Positions 44,107 to 53,893 of a stretch of DNA of 64,000 nucleotides are shown here, piece after piece (position 1 is the first letter of the stretch; each line of letters starts with the position of its first letter). The translations under genes were made by a program, and so were the position numbers. The notes beneath the pieces were generated by a model, which saw only the letters and a program-made list of their open reading frames with translations, did not search any database and was not told where the DNA came from. Source of the stretch: Peteryoungia desertarenae (GTDB lineage Bacteria; Pseudomonadota; Alphaproteobacteria; Rhizobiales; Rhizobiaceae); NCBI RefSeq assembly GCF_005860795.2, contig NZ_CP058350.1:2138501-2202500 (forward strand). Reading direction: 5' to 3'.

Positions 44107-44970
44107 TCAGCCGCGTGTCTTGAAGGTCCAGCCTTCCGGACGCTCCACCACCACCTTTACGGCATCTCCAAGGGAAATCGAACCTTCGCCGCGTGGCACG
44201 GCATTCCATCCAAAGAGCGGTCCGGGAACGCGGCTGTCGGCAGACATACGCAGGCGGCCCATGGCAGGCATCGGATTGGCGCCGTCGCGTGAACCGCTTT
44301 GTTGATCCTGCGTGGTCATGATGCAGCGCGGGCAGGGCTTGACCAGGTCAAAACGGATGCCGCCGATTTCAATGGCGCTCCAGCGATCCTCTGCCCAGGG
44401 CTCGTCACAGTCGAGCACGATATTCGGGCGAAATCGGTCCATCCCGACCGATCCTTCGGCATGGGCGGCCATATCCGCATTGAGCGCGGCGAGTGATCCC
44501 GTGGTCGTGACCAGCACCTGATAGCCATCGGCAAAGGCCACGGGGCTACCGCTTCCTGCCCATTCCGGATTAGCGGCACGGCTGGCGCTCCCGTCAAAGA
44601 AGACCAGCTTCACGTCCCGCCCGAACCAGTCCGACAAGACGGCATTGGTTTCCTCTTCCGCCAGGGCTGCGCTGACGATCGAACGCCAGATCGCCACGTC
44701 CATGCGCCGATCGGGGCGCGGCGGTGCGACAATGGTCTCTCTTTCGGAATCCTCGCCGCCATTCAGCACCAGCCGCAGCGATTGCGCCGAGGGATAGGCG
44801 TCAAGCCTGGCAAGCGCCGGCAACTCCCTTTGTGTGATGAAATGCCCATCGGGGGCCACCAGCATCATCCGACGATCTCCCAGGAGGCCCATCCCATTGA
44901 ACTGTGCTGATTGCAGCGCAATGCCGCGAGCGCTTTTGAAGGGATAGATGTGGAGTTCCTGAACCTTCAT
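44107..44970 (-). CDS. MOSC-domain protein
   Basis: A 287-residue protein with an N-terminal MOSC beta-barrel (VQELHIYPFKSARGIALQSA, GDRRMMLV) and a C-terminal MOSC domain (FRPNIVLD, PCPRCIMTTQDQQSG). The cysteine in CPRCIMTT matches the molybdenum-cofactor ligand region of mARC/YcbX enzymes, which reduce N-hydroxylated compounds. The ATG is seven bases after the HD gene stop, so both are translated from one message. Whether it has YcbX-like activity needs its redox partner, which is not nearby. Confidence 0.82.
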   Translation of the reverse strand: MKVQELHIYPFKSARGIALQSAQFNGMGLLGDRRMMLVAPDGHFITQRELPALARLDAYPSAQSLRLVLNGGEDSERETIVAPPRPDRRMDVAIWRSIVSAALAEEETNAVLSDWFGRDVKLVFFDGSASRAANPEWAGSGSPVAFADGYQVLVTTTGSLAALNADMAAHAEGSVGMDRFRPNIVLDCDEPWAEDRWSAIEIGGIRFDLVKPCPRCIMTTQDQQSGSRDGANPMPAMGRLRMSADSRVPGPLFGWNAVPRGEGSISLGDAVKVVVERPEGWTFKTRG

Positions 44971-44977
44971 CGCAGCC

Positions 44978-45631
44978 TCATATCTCGTCGTGAAAATCAG
45001 ACAGGAAGCGATCAAGCCGTTCCTGCCGCGCATTGGCCAGCGCCTGTCCGGCCTTCGTCTTGAAGCCGGACGCAAGCATCAGAAGCTTTGCCGGAAAATG
45101 ATCAATCGCATAGTCCCGGTCGTTGAGGTCCCGGTTCATTGCCTCGGGATCACCGGCATGATAGAGCGCCGAGCCCATACGTCCAGCCGTGTAGAAACAT
45201 CGCGCTATGCCGATAGCGCCAATCGCGTCCAGCCGATCAGCATCCTGCAGTATTCGGGCCTCGATGCTCTCCGGCTCCAGATTGGCAGAGAAGCTGTGGG
45301 TCAGGATCGCATGCGCCACCTGCTCGATCCGCGAGGCCTTCCAGCCAAGGCCGCCGAGAACCCCCGCAGCCTTCTCGGCGGCAAGTCGCGAGGCTTGCTT
45401 GCGCAGCGGCGAGCTCTTTTCAACCGCCACGCAATCATGCAGCAGCACCGCTGCCGCAACAACCTCGCCGTCCCCACCTTCCTGGCCGTGAATACGCATC
45501 GCATTGCGGAAGACGCGGTGAATATGCGCAAGATCATGGGATCCGTCATCGCCTTCGCAGGCGTGTGGAAGAACAGATTTCGCCAAGGTTTCGTGCGGAT
45601 GGAAGGCGTCTGCCGTCAGTGTCGTGACCAT
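44978..45631 (-). CDS. HD-domain phosphohydrolase
   Basis: A 217-residue protein of the HD superfamily, metal-dependent phosphohydrolases. The metal ligands are seen in SHDLAHIHRV (about residues 32-41), LLHDCVA and ILQDADRLDAIGAIGI. It resembles the YedJ/YpgQ group, which acts on nucleotides. It is the first gene of a pair with the MOSC gene and lies downstream of the DUF2339 gene on the same strand. Confidence 0.85.
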   Translation of the reverse strand: MVTTLTADAFHPHETLAKSVLPHACEGDDGSHDLAHIHRVFRNAMRIHGQEGGDGEVVAAAVLLHDCVAVEKSSPLRKQASRLAAEKAAGVLGGLGWKASRIEQVAHAILTHSFSANLEPESIEARILQDADRLDAIGAIGIARCFYTAGRMGSALYHAGDPEAMNRDLNDRDYAIDHFPAKLLMLASGFKTKAGQALANARQERLDRFLSDFHDEI

Positions 45632-45686
45632 GCTGATTCCCGCTGTGTCTTCAGGCGTTTCTAGTGTCGAAGCGCCTGTGACACAA

Positions 45687-48446
45687 TCACGGCTGATCGG
45701 CGCGTTTGCCGAGCACCTTCTGGTAAAACAGCCCGATGCCGATCAGAACCACGCCGAGCCCGATGAAGGAAAGGGCTCTCAAGACGCCTTCGAGATTGCT
45801 CATATCGATCAGGAAGGCCTTGGCGACCGAGATCAGCACAAGGGCTGCCGAGGCAATGCGCAGGCTGCGGGCATCGAGTTTTGATCCAAGCAGGAGCAGG
45901 CCGACGCCAACAGCAAGCCACGCCACCGAATAGCTGTAGGTTTCCGCCTGAAGGAAGCCCTGCCAGCTTGAGATGAATTCGCCTTGCCAGAAGCGACGGA
46001 CACTGAGCGTGACCCAGGCAAAGCCCAGCATTGCTCCCGAAAGTGCAAGTGCCATGACATAGAGTTTTGGTCGCCGCTCTCTGGCGTAAAGTGCAAGCGC
46101 TGCATAGGCCAATCCCGGTAGCAGATAGGCAATGAGCAGCAGATTGACGAGCGGCCAGGGGCCTGTGCTCTCTCCGGTCAAATAGGGGTTGAGAACGAGG
46201 AGATGGAGGAACAGGATCTGGACCATCGACAATACACCAGCAACCATCGAGCCATAGCGGAACACCGGGCTTGGCGATCTGAGGTCGAGTGTCATCAGCA
46301 CGCCTGACAGGCCCATGACCAGAAGTGTATAGATCGACTGCTCGCCGAGCGTCGGTTCGGATGAATCGAGAACGCCGCCATTCATGGCGTGGCGAACAAG
46401 GATGGCGACGGCAAGCAGTGCGAGCAGACTGGCAAGCCCCTGCAGAGCGTGCAGCACCCGGACACTCGGCCAGCGGCGCATCTCGAATGCGGCGCCTATG
46501 GCGAGCAGCGCGGGCAGGCCATAACCCACCAACAGTGCATTGAATACAGGCGTTTTGCCGAGATTGTCAGCGCCAACCAATGTCGGGTCCCAGGCAATTC
46601 GGCCCATGACCCCAAGAAGAGCCGCGACCATCATCCAGGGCAGCGCACTCCACGGCCGAAGTCGCCTTGCGGCGAGATAGCCAGCGCCGATCAGCGCGAG
46701 CCCGACCGTTGTGGCCAGGCCATCGGTCAGGCAATGGAGCGCAAATGCCAGATTGGCGAAGCTGCCGGCAACCATCAGGTCGCGGCCTGTCGCAAGCGCA
46801 TCTGTTCCCGGGCGTCGGAATGAAGTTTCCGCACCGGCAAGCAGCAAGGTCGCAAAGACAAGCCCCGTGAATGCATGTAGCCAGTCAAGCGCGTAGACGC
46901 CGTGGACTACAAAGCTGACCGTGGCGAGAAACACCGGAACGGCGGCAATCACGGCACTCCATACCGCAGCAAAGGCCGGATCTTTTTCCCCTCTGCGCTG
47001 GATGAAGGCGAGGCCGAGAACCATGAAAACAGCTGCAAGGCCGATGAGAACAAAGCGATCGATCTCCCCTGTTGCCGGGATTGGTGCCGGAACACCCGAC
47101 GACGAAAGCAGGCTGTCCACACCAAGATCGAGATAGAGACCGGCATGCGCAACAGCGGCCAGCATCGCGCCAAGGGCCGCGATACATGTTGGCCAGAAGG
47201 CGCCATGACGAGCGGCGCCTGCCGCAGCCACGGCCGCAAGAAGGGCAGCCACGATAAAGAACGAATAGGATGTTCCATCCGCACCCTGCGTCAGAAGGGT
47301 GAGTGCTGGTAGAAGGACGGAAAGTCCCATGGTAATGTCGAGGCCGGGACTGCCTTTGACTGTCAGGCCTTCAAGCGCCCGCAAGGAGACACCATCTCCG
47401 CCCTCTGTCGCGGTTTCGGATACCGTTGCGGGCCAGATCATCAGCCAGCTGGCAATCATGGCTATGAGCGCCAAGGCCGCAGGCGTTGCATCGTCCACAT
47501 CGGCCAGACCGAAGTAACCCAACGCCCAAAGACCGAGGCCGGCCTGAGCAAGGGCCGGTACAATGGTCCAGCCTCTGATCCGCGAGGCCAGCGCAGTCGC
47601 GACCAGGGACAGCGTCAGGAAACCGAACAGTGTCCAGGGGCTTGGTGCAGTGCTTGACACCAGCATGGGCGTGATCATGGAGCCGGCAAGGCCCAGCCCC
47701 GCCAGCGCCTGACCATGCAGGAGCGACAGCCCGATTGTCCCGATGGCAATGAGGGCGAGGAGCAGGAAAGCGGGAGTCGCGCCAATGAATTCGTAAATGC
47801 CGTGGGCGGCAAAGATTGCGCCAAACAGCGAAACGGTTCCTGCTGCCGTGAGGATGCCCGGCACCATGGCATTGTCGTAGAGCGCGGTCGCCTTCGGAAG
47901 TGCCTTGCGCCGGATCAGTTCGCCGGCGCCCATCAGAACGAGACCGAAGAGCGCTGCGAGCGACAGGCGCACGCCTGGGCCAAGCATCCCGCTTTCGATG
48001 GAATAGCGGACAAGGAAGAGCCCGCCAAGCGCCAGCGCCAGTCCACCGGCCCAGACGGCCCAACGGGCTCCGAGCTTGCTTTCGAGGCTTTCGCTGGCAA
48101 CGCTGGCTGGCGATAGTGCCGCCATCGCCGGCTCAGTTGCAGCTGCGGGTTCGCCTTTGATTTCCGGGGTCTGGTCAAGGGATGTTTCAGTCACGTCGCC
48201 CGTCACGGCAGCAGCCTTGGTGGGACTTTCGTCTGGGACAATGGCCCGCGATTCCGCCGGCAGCTCGATCGCAGCCTGTTCCTCTGCCGGCGCCGTCTTG
48301 GCTTCGGCAAGGGAACCGGTCACCCGTTGACGCGCCAGTTCTTCCGACAGCGTCGCAACCTCGCGCTCCAGCTTGTCGACGCGCTTCCCCATGCCGCGAA
48401 CGACAAAGATCAGGATGACCGTCAGGATAAGAATGAGGGTAACCAT
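45687..48446 (-). CDS. DUF2339 giant membrane protein
   Basis: A 919-residue inner-membrane protein with more than twenty hydrophobic segments. After one N-terminal helix there is a coiled region (KRVDKLEREVATLSEELARQ), a Pro/Ala/Glu linker of about 90 residues and then the DUF2339 body beginning with LGARWAVWAGGLALALGGLF. The ATG at 48446 has GGAG six bases ahead; the ATG at 48458 would place that site inside the gene. The family is widespread, and its function is unknown, though a transport or scaffold role is often guessed. It is divergent from nadA. Confidence 0.85.
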   Translation of the reverse strand: MVTLILILTVILIFVVRGMGKRVDKLEREVATLSEELARQRVTGSLAEAKTAPAEEQAAIELPAESRAIVPDESPTKAAAVTGDVTETSLDQTPEIKGEPAAATEPAMAALSPASVASESLESKLGARWAVWAGGLALALGGLFLVRYSIESGMLGPGVRLSLAALFGLVLMGAGELIRRKALPKATALYDNAMVPGILTAAGTVSLFGAIFAAHGIYEFIGATPAFLLLALIAIGTIGLSLLHGQALAGLGLAGSMITPMLVSSTAPSPWTLFGFLTLSLVATALASRIRGWTIVPALAQAGLGLWALGYFGLADVDDATPAALALIAMIASWLMIWPATVSETATEGGDGVSLRALEGLTVKGSPGLDITMGLSVLLPALTLLTQGADGTSYSFFIVAALLAAVAAAGAARHGAFWPTCIAALGAMLAAVAHAGLYLDLGVDSLLSSSGVPAPIPATGEIDRFVLIGLAAVFMVLGLAFIQRRGEKDPAFAAVWSAVIAAVPVFLATVSFVVHGVYALDWLHAFTGLVFATLLLAGAETSFRRPGTDALATGRDLMVAGSFANLAFALHCLTDGLATTVGLALIGAGYLAARRLRPWSALPWMMVAALLGVMGRIAWDPTLVGADNLGKTPVFNALLVGYGLPALLAIGAAFEMRRWPSVRVLHALQGLASLLALLAVAILVRHAMNGGVLDSSEPTLGEQSIYTLLVMGLSGVLMTLDLRSPSPVFRYGSMVAGVLSMVQILFLHLLVLNPYLTGESTGPWPLVNLLLIAYLLPGLAYAALALYARERRPKLYVMALALSGAMLGFAWVTLSVRRFWQGEFISSWQGFLQAETYSYSVAWLAVGVGLLLLGSKLDARSLRIASAALVLISVAKAFLIDMSNLEGVLRALSFIGLGVVLIGIGLFYQKVLGKRADQP

Positions 48447-48627
48447 GATTGGCTCCATAAGCGTTCGTCCGCCGGGAAGATGCTGGCGGCACACTAGCCT
48501 GTTTGGGAGGGAGCGAAAGAGGCCATTGTCACGGCGCATCACGGAACTGTCATAAACGACCTTGCATTCTGCAGCCAAAGTTTCTACATCCATGGCACCG
48601 GCGATTGCCGGTTTTCTTAGGCTCTTA

Positions 48628-48648
48628 TTATGCTCAGTTTGAGCATAA
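48628..48648. promoter_or_regulatory. Palindromic operator upstream of nadA (likely NadQ site)
   Basis: A perfect inverted repeat with nine-base arms (TTATGCTCA and TGAGCATAA) around GTT. It ends 17 bases before the nadA ATG and overlaps a possible -10 element TATTAT (48626-48631; TTGCCG lies 15 bp upstream). A bound repressor would block transcription of nadABC. Assignment to NadQ rests on the nearby regulator gene and family knowledge. Confidence 0.72.
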
Positions 48649-48665
48649 ATGGAAAGGACGCCGCG

Positions 48666-49742
48666 ATGGATAGCAATCTGGCACTGCGGACCCAGGCACA
48701 GGGATCAATGATGACGGCGGCTGAGCGCTTTGGCGTCTGGGAGCGTCCCGATCTCACCTTCACACCGCAGATCGCTGAGGAAACGGCGCATCTCTACGAG
48801 CGTGTCCGGGATTTCATTCCGGCCATCGAATGGCCGATTTTTGCGCCCTATGTCCATGCGATCAACCGCATCAAGAAGGAACGCGGCGCCGTCATCCTGG
48901 CGCATAACTACCAGACGCCGGAGATCTTCCACTGCGTCGCCGACATCAAGGGCGATTCCCTGCAGCTCGCTCGCGATGCCGTCAGCGTTGATGCTGATAT
49001 CATCATCCAGTGCGGTGTGCATTTCATGGCCGAGACGTCCAAGCTTCTCAATCCTGACAAGACGGTCCTGATCCCCGACAGCCGCGCCGGATGCTCCCTG
49101 TCTGAATCGATCACCGGTGCCGATGTGAGGCTCCTGAAGGAGCGCTATCCCGGCGTGCCGGTCGTGACCTATGTGAACACTTCTGCCGATGTGAAGGCCG
49201 AGACCGATATCTGCTGCACCTCGTCCAATGCGGTTGATGTGGTTAACAGCTTCGACAGCGATACGGTGCTCTGCATCCCGGATGAATATCTGGCGATGAA
49301 CGTCGCCAACCAGACGACGAAGAAGATTCTGACTTGGAAGGGTCACTGCGAAGTGCATGAGCGCTTCACGGCGGAAGAGCTTCTTGAATACAAGAAGGCC
49401 GATCCGCGCATCGAGATCGTCGCCCATCCCGAATGCCATCCGAGCGTGCTGGCGGTATCCGACTATGCAGGCTCGACCAAGGGCATGATCGACTACGTCA
49501 AGACCAAGCGTCCATCCCGCGTGCTTCTCGTTACCGAATGCTCGATGGCATCGAACATCCAGGCCGAAGTCCGCGACGTCGATTTCGTCAAGCCCTGCAA
49601 TCTCTGTCCGCATATGAAGCGTATCACCCTGCCGAAGATCCTCGACAGTCTGCTCTTCATGACGGACGAAGTCACCGTCGATCCCGCCATTGCCGACCGG
49701 GCAAGGCTGGCCGTCGAGCGGATGATCAATCTGAAAAACTGA
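48666..49742 (+). CDS. nadA: Quinolinate synthase
   Basis: A 358-residue [4Fe-4S] enzyme that condenses iminoaspartate with dihydroxyacetone phosphate to quinolinate. Seen: [52 protein letters not shown] and [11 protein letters not shown], which include the cluster cysteines. The ATG at 48666 has GGAAAGGA ahead; earlier starts would overlap the operator. It is the first gene of the nadABC operon. Confidence 0.96.
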   Translation: MDSNLALRTQAQGSMMTAAERFGVWERPDLTFTPQIAEETAHLYERVRDFIPAIEWPIFAPYVHAINRIKKERGAVILAHNYQTPEIFHCVADIKGDSLQLARDAVSVDADIIIQCGVHFMAETSKLLNPDKTVLIPDSRAGCSLSESITGADVRLLKERYPGVPVVTYVNTSADVKAETDICCTSSNAVDVVNSFDSDTVLCIPDEYLAMNVANQTTKKILTWKGHCEVHERFTAEELLEYKKADPRIEIVAHPECHPSVLAVSDYAGSTKGMIDYVKTKRPSRVLLVTECSMASNIQAEVRDVDFVKPCNLCPHMKRITLPKILDSLLFMTDEVTVDPAIADRARLAVERMINLKN

Positions 49743-49768
49743 CATACCGGCCGGCCGGGGAGGGCTGA

Positions 49769-51361
49769 ATGGCGACCAATCTTGAATCCATCCGGCCCCA
49801 ATCCTGGCAGGGCATTGATGACATCGTGATCGTCGGGGGCGGCCTGGCGGGGCTCTTTTGCGCGCTGAAGCTAGCGCCGCGTCCCGTCACGGTTCTTGCG
49901 GCGGCTCCCATCGGGCAGGGCGCTTCTTCCGCTTGGGCGCAAGGCGGTGTTGCCGCCGCCATGAGCAAGGGCGACAGCTTCGACAAGCATCTTGCCGACA
50001 CCATGGCTGCCGGTGCCGGTATTGTGGATGCGAAGATCGCCCGGCTGATGATTTCGGAGGGTCCCGACCGCATCCACGACCTGCTGGCCTATGGCGTGCC
50101 ATTCGACCGCGATCTGGAGGGCCATCTCATGCTTTCGCGTGAGGCGGCCCATTCCGAGCGGCGGATTGTTCGCGTCGCTGGCGACCGGGCCGGCGGTGCG
50201 ATCATGGAGGCGTTGATCACGGCGGTCAGGAACACGCCGTCAATCCGCGTCATGGAAGGTTATGTCGTCGAGGAACTGGTGGTCGAAGGCCGCTTCGTCT
50301 CCGGCGTCATTGCGAGGCCTGATGCCGGCCAGTCCAAGGCCCGCGTCGCCTTTCCAGCCCGCTCGGTCATCCTCTGCTCCGGCGGCGTCGGCCATCTCTA
50401 TCAGGTCACGACCAATCCGCCCGAAGCACGTGGCACAGGCGTCGGCATGGCGGCACGGGCCGGTGCCGTTATTGCCGATCCGGAATTCGTCCAGTTTCAC
50501 CCGACAGCCATCGACATCGGCAGCGATCCCGCACCGCTTGCAACGGAAGCCCTGCGCGGCGAGGGCGCGATCCTCGTCAACAAGGCCGGGCATCGCTTCA
50601 TGACGGATCTGCATCCCGATGCCGAGCTGGCGCCCCGCGATATCGTCGCCCGCGGCGTCTTTGCGGAAGTGACATCGGGGCGTGGTGCCTTCCTGGACTG
50701 CACAAGGGCCGTTGGCGCCCATTTCCCAGGCCGCTTCCCGACGGTTCACGCCTCTTGCATCGCGGCTGGGATTGATCCGGCAACCCAGCCGATCCCTGTT
50801 GTCCCGGCAGTGCATTATCATATGGGCGGCGTGCTGGTGGATGCCGACGGACGCACATCTGTCGACGGCCTCTGGGCGGCGGGCGAAGTCACTTCGACCG
50901 GTGTTCATGGCGCAAACCGACTGGCTTCGAATTCGCTGCTGGAAGCCGTTGTCTTTGCCGGACGGATCGCTGATCACATCAAGGGCATGCTGCCGGAATC
51001 GCGCCTGTACGAATGGCCAAAGACGGCAGGTGAAAACGACGATCTTGTCACGCTCGAAGACAGTCCGCAGCTCAAGCGTCTGCGCAATCTGATGTCCACC
51101 CATTCAGGGGTCATCCGCAGTGCGGATGGTCTGAAGGCGTTGATCCGCAGCATTGTCGAGCTGGAGCGCAACAACAGCCGTGTCCGCTTTGCCAACATGA
51201 CGGCAACGGCAAAGCTGATCGCCACGGCGGCGCTGACGCGCTGCGAAAGCCGGGGCGCTCACTACCGGACGGATCATCTCGAGACAGATCCGGCCTTGGT
51301 AAAACGCACCTATATGACGCTCGCCGACGCAGACCGGATTGCAGCCGAAATTGCCGGATAA
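49769..51361 (+). CDS. nadB: L-aspartate oxidase
   Basis: A 530-residue FAD enzyme oxidising L-aspartate to iminoaspartate, the substrate of NadA. The FAD motif [14 protein letters not shown] and [14 protein letters not shown] are clear, then HPTAI with [17 protein letters not shown] and the [13 protein letters not shown] motif. Residues about 420-530 are the helical C-terminal domain. It starts 26 bases after the nadA stop with GGGAGGG as ribosome site. Confidence 0.95.
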   Translation: MATNLESIRPQSWQGIDDIVIVGGGLAGLFCALKLAPRPVTVLAAAPIGQGASSAWAQGGVAAAMSKGDSFDKHLADTMAAGAGIVDAKIARLMISEGPDRIHDLLAYGVPFDRDLEGHLMLSREAAHSERRIVRVAGDRAGGAIMEALITAVRNTPSIRVMEGYVVEELVVEGRFVSGVIARPDAGQSKARVAFPARSVILCSGGVGHLYQVTTNPPEARGTGVGMAARAGAVIADPEFVQFHPTAIDIGSDPAPLATEALRGEGAILVNKAGHRFMTDLHPDAELAPRDIVARGVFAEVTSGRGAFLDCTRAVGAHFPGRFPTVHASCIAAGIDPATQPIPVVPAVHYHMGGVLVDADGRTSVDGLWAAGEVTSTGVHGANRLASNSLLEAVVFAGRIADHIKGMLPESRLYEWPKTAGENDDLVTLEDSPQLKRLRNLMSTHSGVIRSADGLKALIRSIVELERNNSRVRFANMTATAKLIATAALTRCESRGAHYRTDHLETDPALVKRTYMTLADADRIAAEIAG

Positions 51362-51371
51362 GGAAAGAACA

Positions 51372-52277
51372 ATGACCACAGCCTTTCGTCCGCAACTGCC
51401 GCCCCTCCTGATGGAAGACCTTGTGCGCGCGGCCCTCAATGAGGACCTTGGTCGTGCCGGCGATGTTACCTCGGCTGCCACGATCGCACCGCATCTGCAG
51501 GCCACAGCGCTGATGAACAGCCGCGATGAAGGCGTGATTGCCGGTCTCGGTCTGGCAGAGACAGCCTTTCGCCTGCTCGACCCATCCATCCGCTTCAAAA
51601 CACTCGTTGCCGATGGCGACAGGCTAGGCCCCGGTCAGTCGCTGGCCCGGATCGAGGGCCCGGCGCGTGCCGTTCTGTCGGCTGAGCGCGTGGCGCTGAA
51701 CTTTCTCATGCACCTTTCCGGCGTGGCAAGCTACACGGCCCGCTTTGCCGGTGAAATCGCCCATACCGGCGCGCGGGTCACCTGCACACGCAAGACGCTG
51801 CCGGGCCTGAGAGCCGTCGAGAAATATGCCGTGCGCCTCGGCGGAGGCTCCAGTCATCGCTATGGCCTGGATGACGCAATCCTGATCAAGGACAATCATA
51901 TTGCCGTCTGCGGCGGCGTCGCAAAGGCAATTGCCGCAGCCCGTGCCTATGCCGGTCACCTGGTCAAGGTCGAAGTCGAAGTGGATACGCTGGACCAGTT
52001 TCGCCAAGCTCTGGATGCGAGCCCCGATGTCGTTCTGCTCGACAACATGACGCCGGACATGCTGCGTGAGGCTGTTGTTATCAACCGCAAGCATCACGGG
52101 CTTTCCGCTGATGACTATGCAAAAGTCAGTGGTCGGATCGTCCTGGAGGCCTCCGGGAATGTCAACCTGACAACCATTCGCGCGATCGCCGAAACCGGCA
52201 TCGATTTCATCTCCACTTCGAAGATCACGATGGCCGCCCCGACACTCGATATCGGTCTCGATATCACGATTGATTGA
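51372..52277 (+). CDS. nadC: Nicotinate-nucleotide pyrophosphorylase (quinolinate phosphoribosyltransferase)
   Basis: A 301-residue enzyme converting quinolinate and PRPP to nicotinate mononucleotide, completing the de novo pathway. Motifs: ALNEDLGRAGDVTS, ALNFLMHLSGVA, TRKTLPGLRAVEKYAV, GGGSSHRYGL, IKDNHI and EVEVDTLDQ, then LEASGNV. It begins ten bases after the nadB stop with AGGAAAG ahead, so nadA, nadB and nadC form one operon. Confidence 0.96.
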   Translation: MTTAFRPQLPPLLMEDLVRAALNEDLGRAGDVTSAATIAPHLQATALMNSRDEGVIAGLGLAETAFRLLDPSIRFKTLVADGDRLGPGQSLARIEGPARAVLSAERVALNFLMHLSGVASYTARFAGEIAHTGARVTCTRKTLPGLRAVEKYAVRLGGGSSHRYGLDDAILIKDNHIAVCGGVAKAIAAARAYAGHLVKVEVEVDTLDQFRQALDASPDVVLLDNMTPDMLREAVVINRKHHGLSADDYAKVSGRIVLEASGNVNLTTIRAIAETGIDFISTSKITMAAPTLDIGLDITID

Positions 52278-52503
52278 TCGTCATCGCTTTGAGCCGGCAC
52301 GAGCCGCCCTTCAATCGCGGACCGTGCTCTACACCGCCATATCTGGTGCCATGTCGGCATTATGTCGGCTTAAGCACCACTTATTGCGGGTGATTAATGG
52401 TTTTTGACCAAAGTCAGCGAATCTCATACGCCCTTATATGTTCCTTCATGCATGTTGCAAGCGCGAAGGTGCGGAACGGTCCGGATTTCCGTAGGGGGTT
52501 AGT

Positions 52504-52917
52504 ATGACGACTATCTCAACGACCATGATTGGTCAGATCAATCTTCTGAGCCCGACAAACCGTGTGGATGCAAAGACCGGCGTCGCCCCGGCGACAACGC
52601 CGACGACGCCGAACGCCGATGTCACTCAGCGCTCGACCGCGCCAACTGTTGTAACCGAAAATGCGGCGCGAGGAGTCTCGTCCCAGGTGACGGGCAACAT
52701 CATGGCCTTGATGCTGCAGCAGGCCGATCAGGTTTCACTGTCTGCGGGTCCCGTGGCCTCCGGTGCATCAATTCTGAGCGTTGCCGATGCAACCGACGGC
52801 AGCGAAGATACCGTCAGCATTCTCGATGTTCTCGATGAAATGCAGGCGATCATCGCCCGCTACGCGCCTCAGGGCGATGAGACTGGTATCGACGGAGACC
52901 TGCCAAAGGAAAGTTGA
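52504..52917 (+). CDS. Hypothetical protein, low-complexity N terminus
   Basis: A 137-residue protein. The first 60 residues are Thr/Pro/Ala-rich and probably disordered (VAPATTPTTPNADVTQ), the middle is helix-forming (NIMALMLQQADQVSLS) and the end acidic. There is no signal peptide. A strong ribosome site AGGGGG lies before the ATG, which supports a real gene. It is 226 bp after nadC. No family was recognised. The composition is reminiscent of flagellar hook-length or secreted regulator proteins, but this is weak. Confidence 0.55.
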   Translation: MTTISTTMIGQINLLSPTNRVDAKTGVAPATTPTTPNADVTQRSTAPTVVTENAARGVSSQVTGNIMALMLQQADQVSLSAGPVASGASILSVADATDGSEDTVSILDVLDEMQAIIARYAPQGDETGIDGDLPKES

Positions 52918-52932
52918 GCACGCTCTCTTTCC

Positions 52933-53820
52933 TCACTCTGCTGATATCCGTGCCGCTGCTTCATTGGCCGCTACGCTGATCATGGCCTGCCCGTGATATG
53001 TCACCTGCGGGAATGGAATGGAGATGCCGTTCTCGTCGAAGGCCTTCTTCACGCTCTTGATCATTTCTCGTGATGTCGGCCAGAAATCTGCGGCCTTCGT
53101 CCAATACCACATGTTGACGACGACGGCGCTGTCCGCGAGCTCGCTCACAAAGGTGAACACTTCCGGCGTATCCAGCACACGCGGATCGTTGGCGGCATGT
53201 TCGCGCATGATGCGCTCGGCAAGATCCACGTCGTCGTCGTAACCGATCCCGATCTTGAGTTCGAAACGGCGCGTCGGTTCACGGCTGAAATTGGTTATCG
53301 GCACATTCCAGAGCGTTGAATTCGGCGCCAGACGATAAAGGCCGTCCGGTGTTTTCAGCTCGGTCGCAAACAGACCGATTTCCTGCACGATCCCGGTAAT
53401 CGATCCGGTTTCGATATACTCGCCAACCCTGAAAGGTCTCAGCACCAGCAGCATGATCCCGGCGGCGATGTTCTGCAGTGTTCCCTGCAACGCAAGACCG
53501 ATGGCGAGACCGGCAGCACCAAGGGCTGCAATGATCGAAGCGGTCTGCACGCCGAATTGGGCGAGCACCGTAACAAACACCATCAGCAGGGAAGCGTAAC
53601 GCACGACATTGGCAAAGAAACGCGACAGCGTCTCGTCAAAGCCGCGAATGCGCAAGAGCGCGCGGTGCGTCCAGCGGCTCAGAAGGGCGGATAGCCACCA
53701 CCCCACCACGAGCAGCAGCAGTGCACCGACGATTGAAAACGCGTATTCAACCGCTAATGCACTCGCCTGCGCCAGCGCCGCCTGTGTCGCGACAATCACT
53801 TCATTCGCCTGCTCTTCCAT
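52933..53820 (-). CDS. Small-conductance mechanosensitive channel (MscS family)
   Basis: A 295-residue inner-membrane channel that opens on osmotic downshift. There are three N-terminal helices; the pore helix region reads ALGAAGLAIGLALQGTLQNI, followed by AAGIMLLVLRPFRVGEYIE, the hallmark of the MscS beta domain. The C-terminal alpha-beta vestibule ends in a short Ala-rich tail. Its length is close to E. coli MscS (286). It stands alone, convergent with the hypothetical gene and downstream of nadQ on the same strand. Confidence 0.92.
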   Translation of the reverse strand: MEEQANEVIVATQAALAQASALAVEYAFSIVGALLLLVVGWWLSALLSRWTHRALLRIRGFDETLSRFFANVVRYASLLMVFVTVLAQFGVQTASIIAALGAAGLAIGLALQGTLQNIAAGIMLLVLRPFRVGEYIETGSITGIVQEIGLFATELKTPDGLYRLAPNSTLWNVPITNFSREPTRRFELKIGIGYDDDVDLAERIMREHAANDPRVLDTPEVFTFVSELADSAVVVNMWYWTKAADFWPTSREMIKSVKKAFDENGISIPFPQVTYHGQAMISVAANEAAARISAE

Positions 53821-53893
53821 GCCGGGTTCTGTTCCTTTTCGCTGTTGCTGCTGAAGTTGTAGATGGTGCCTGACAGGGGCAGGTCAACCTTTG

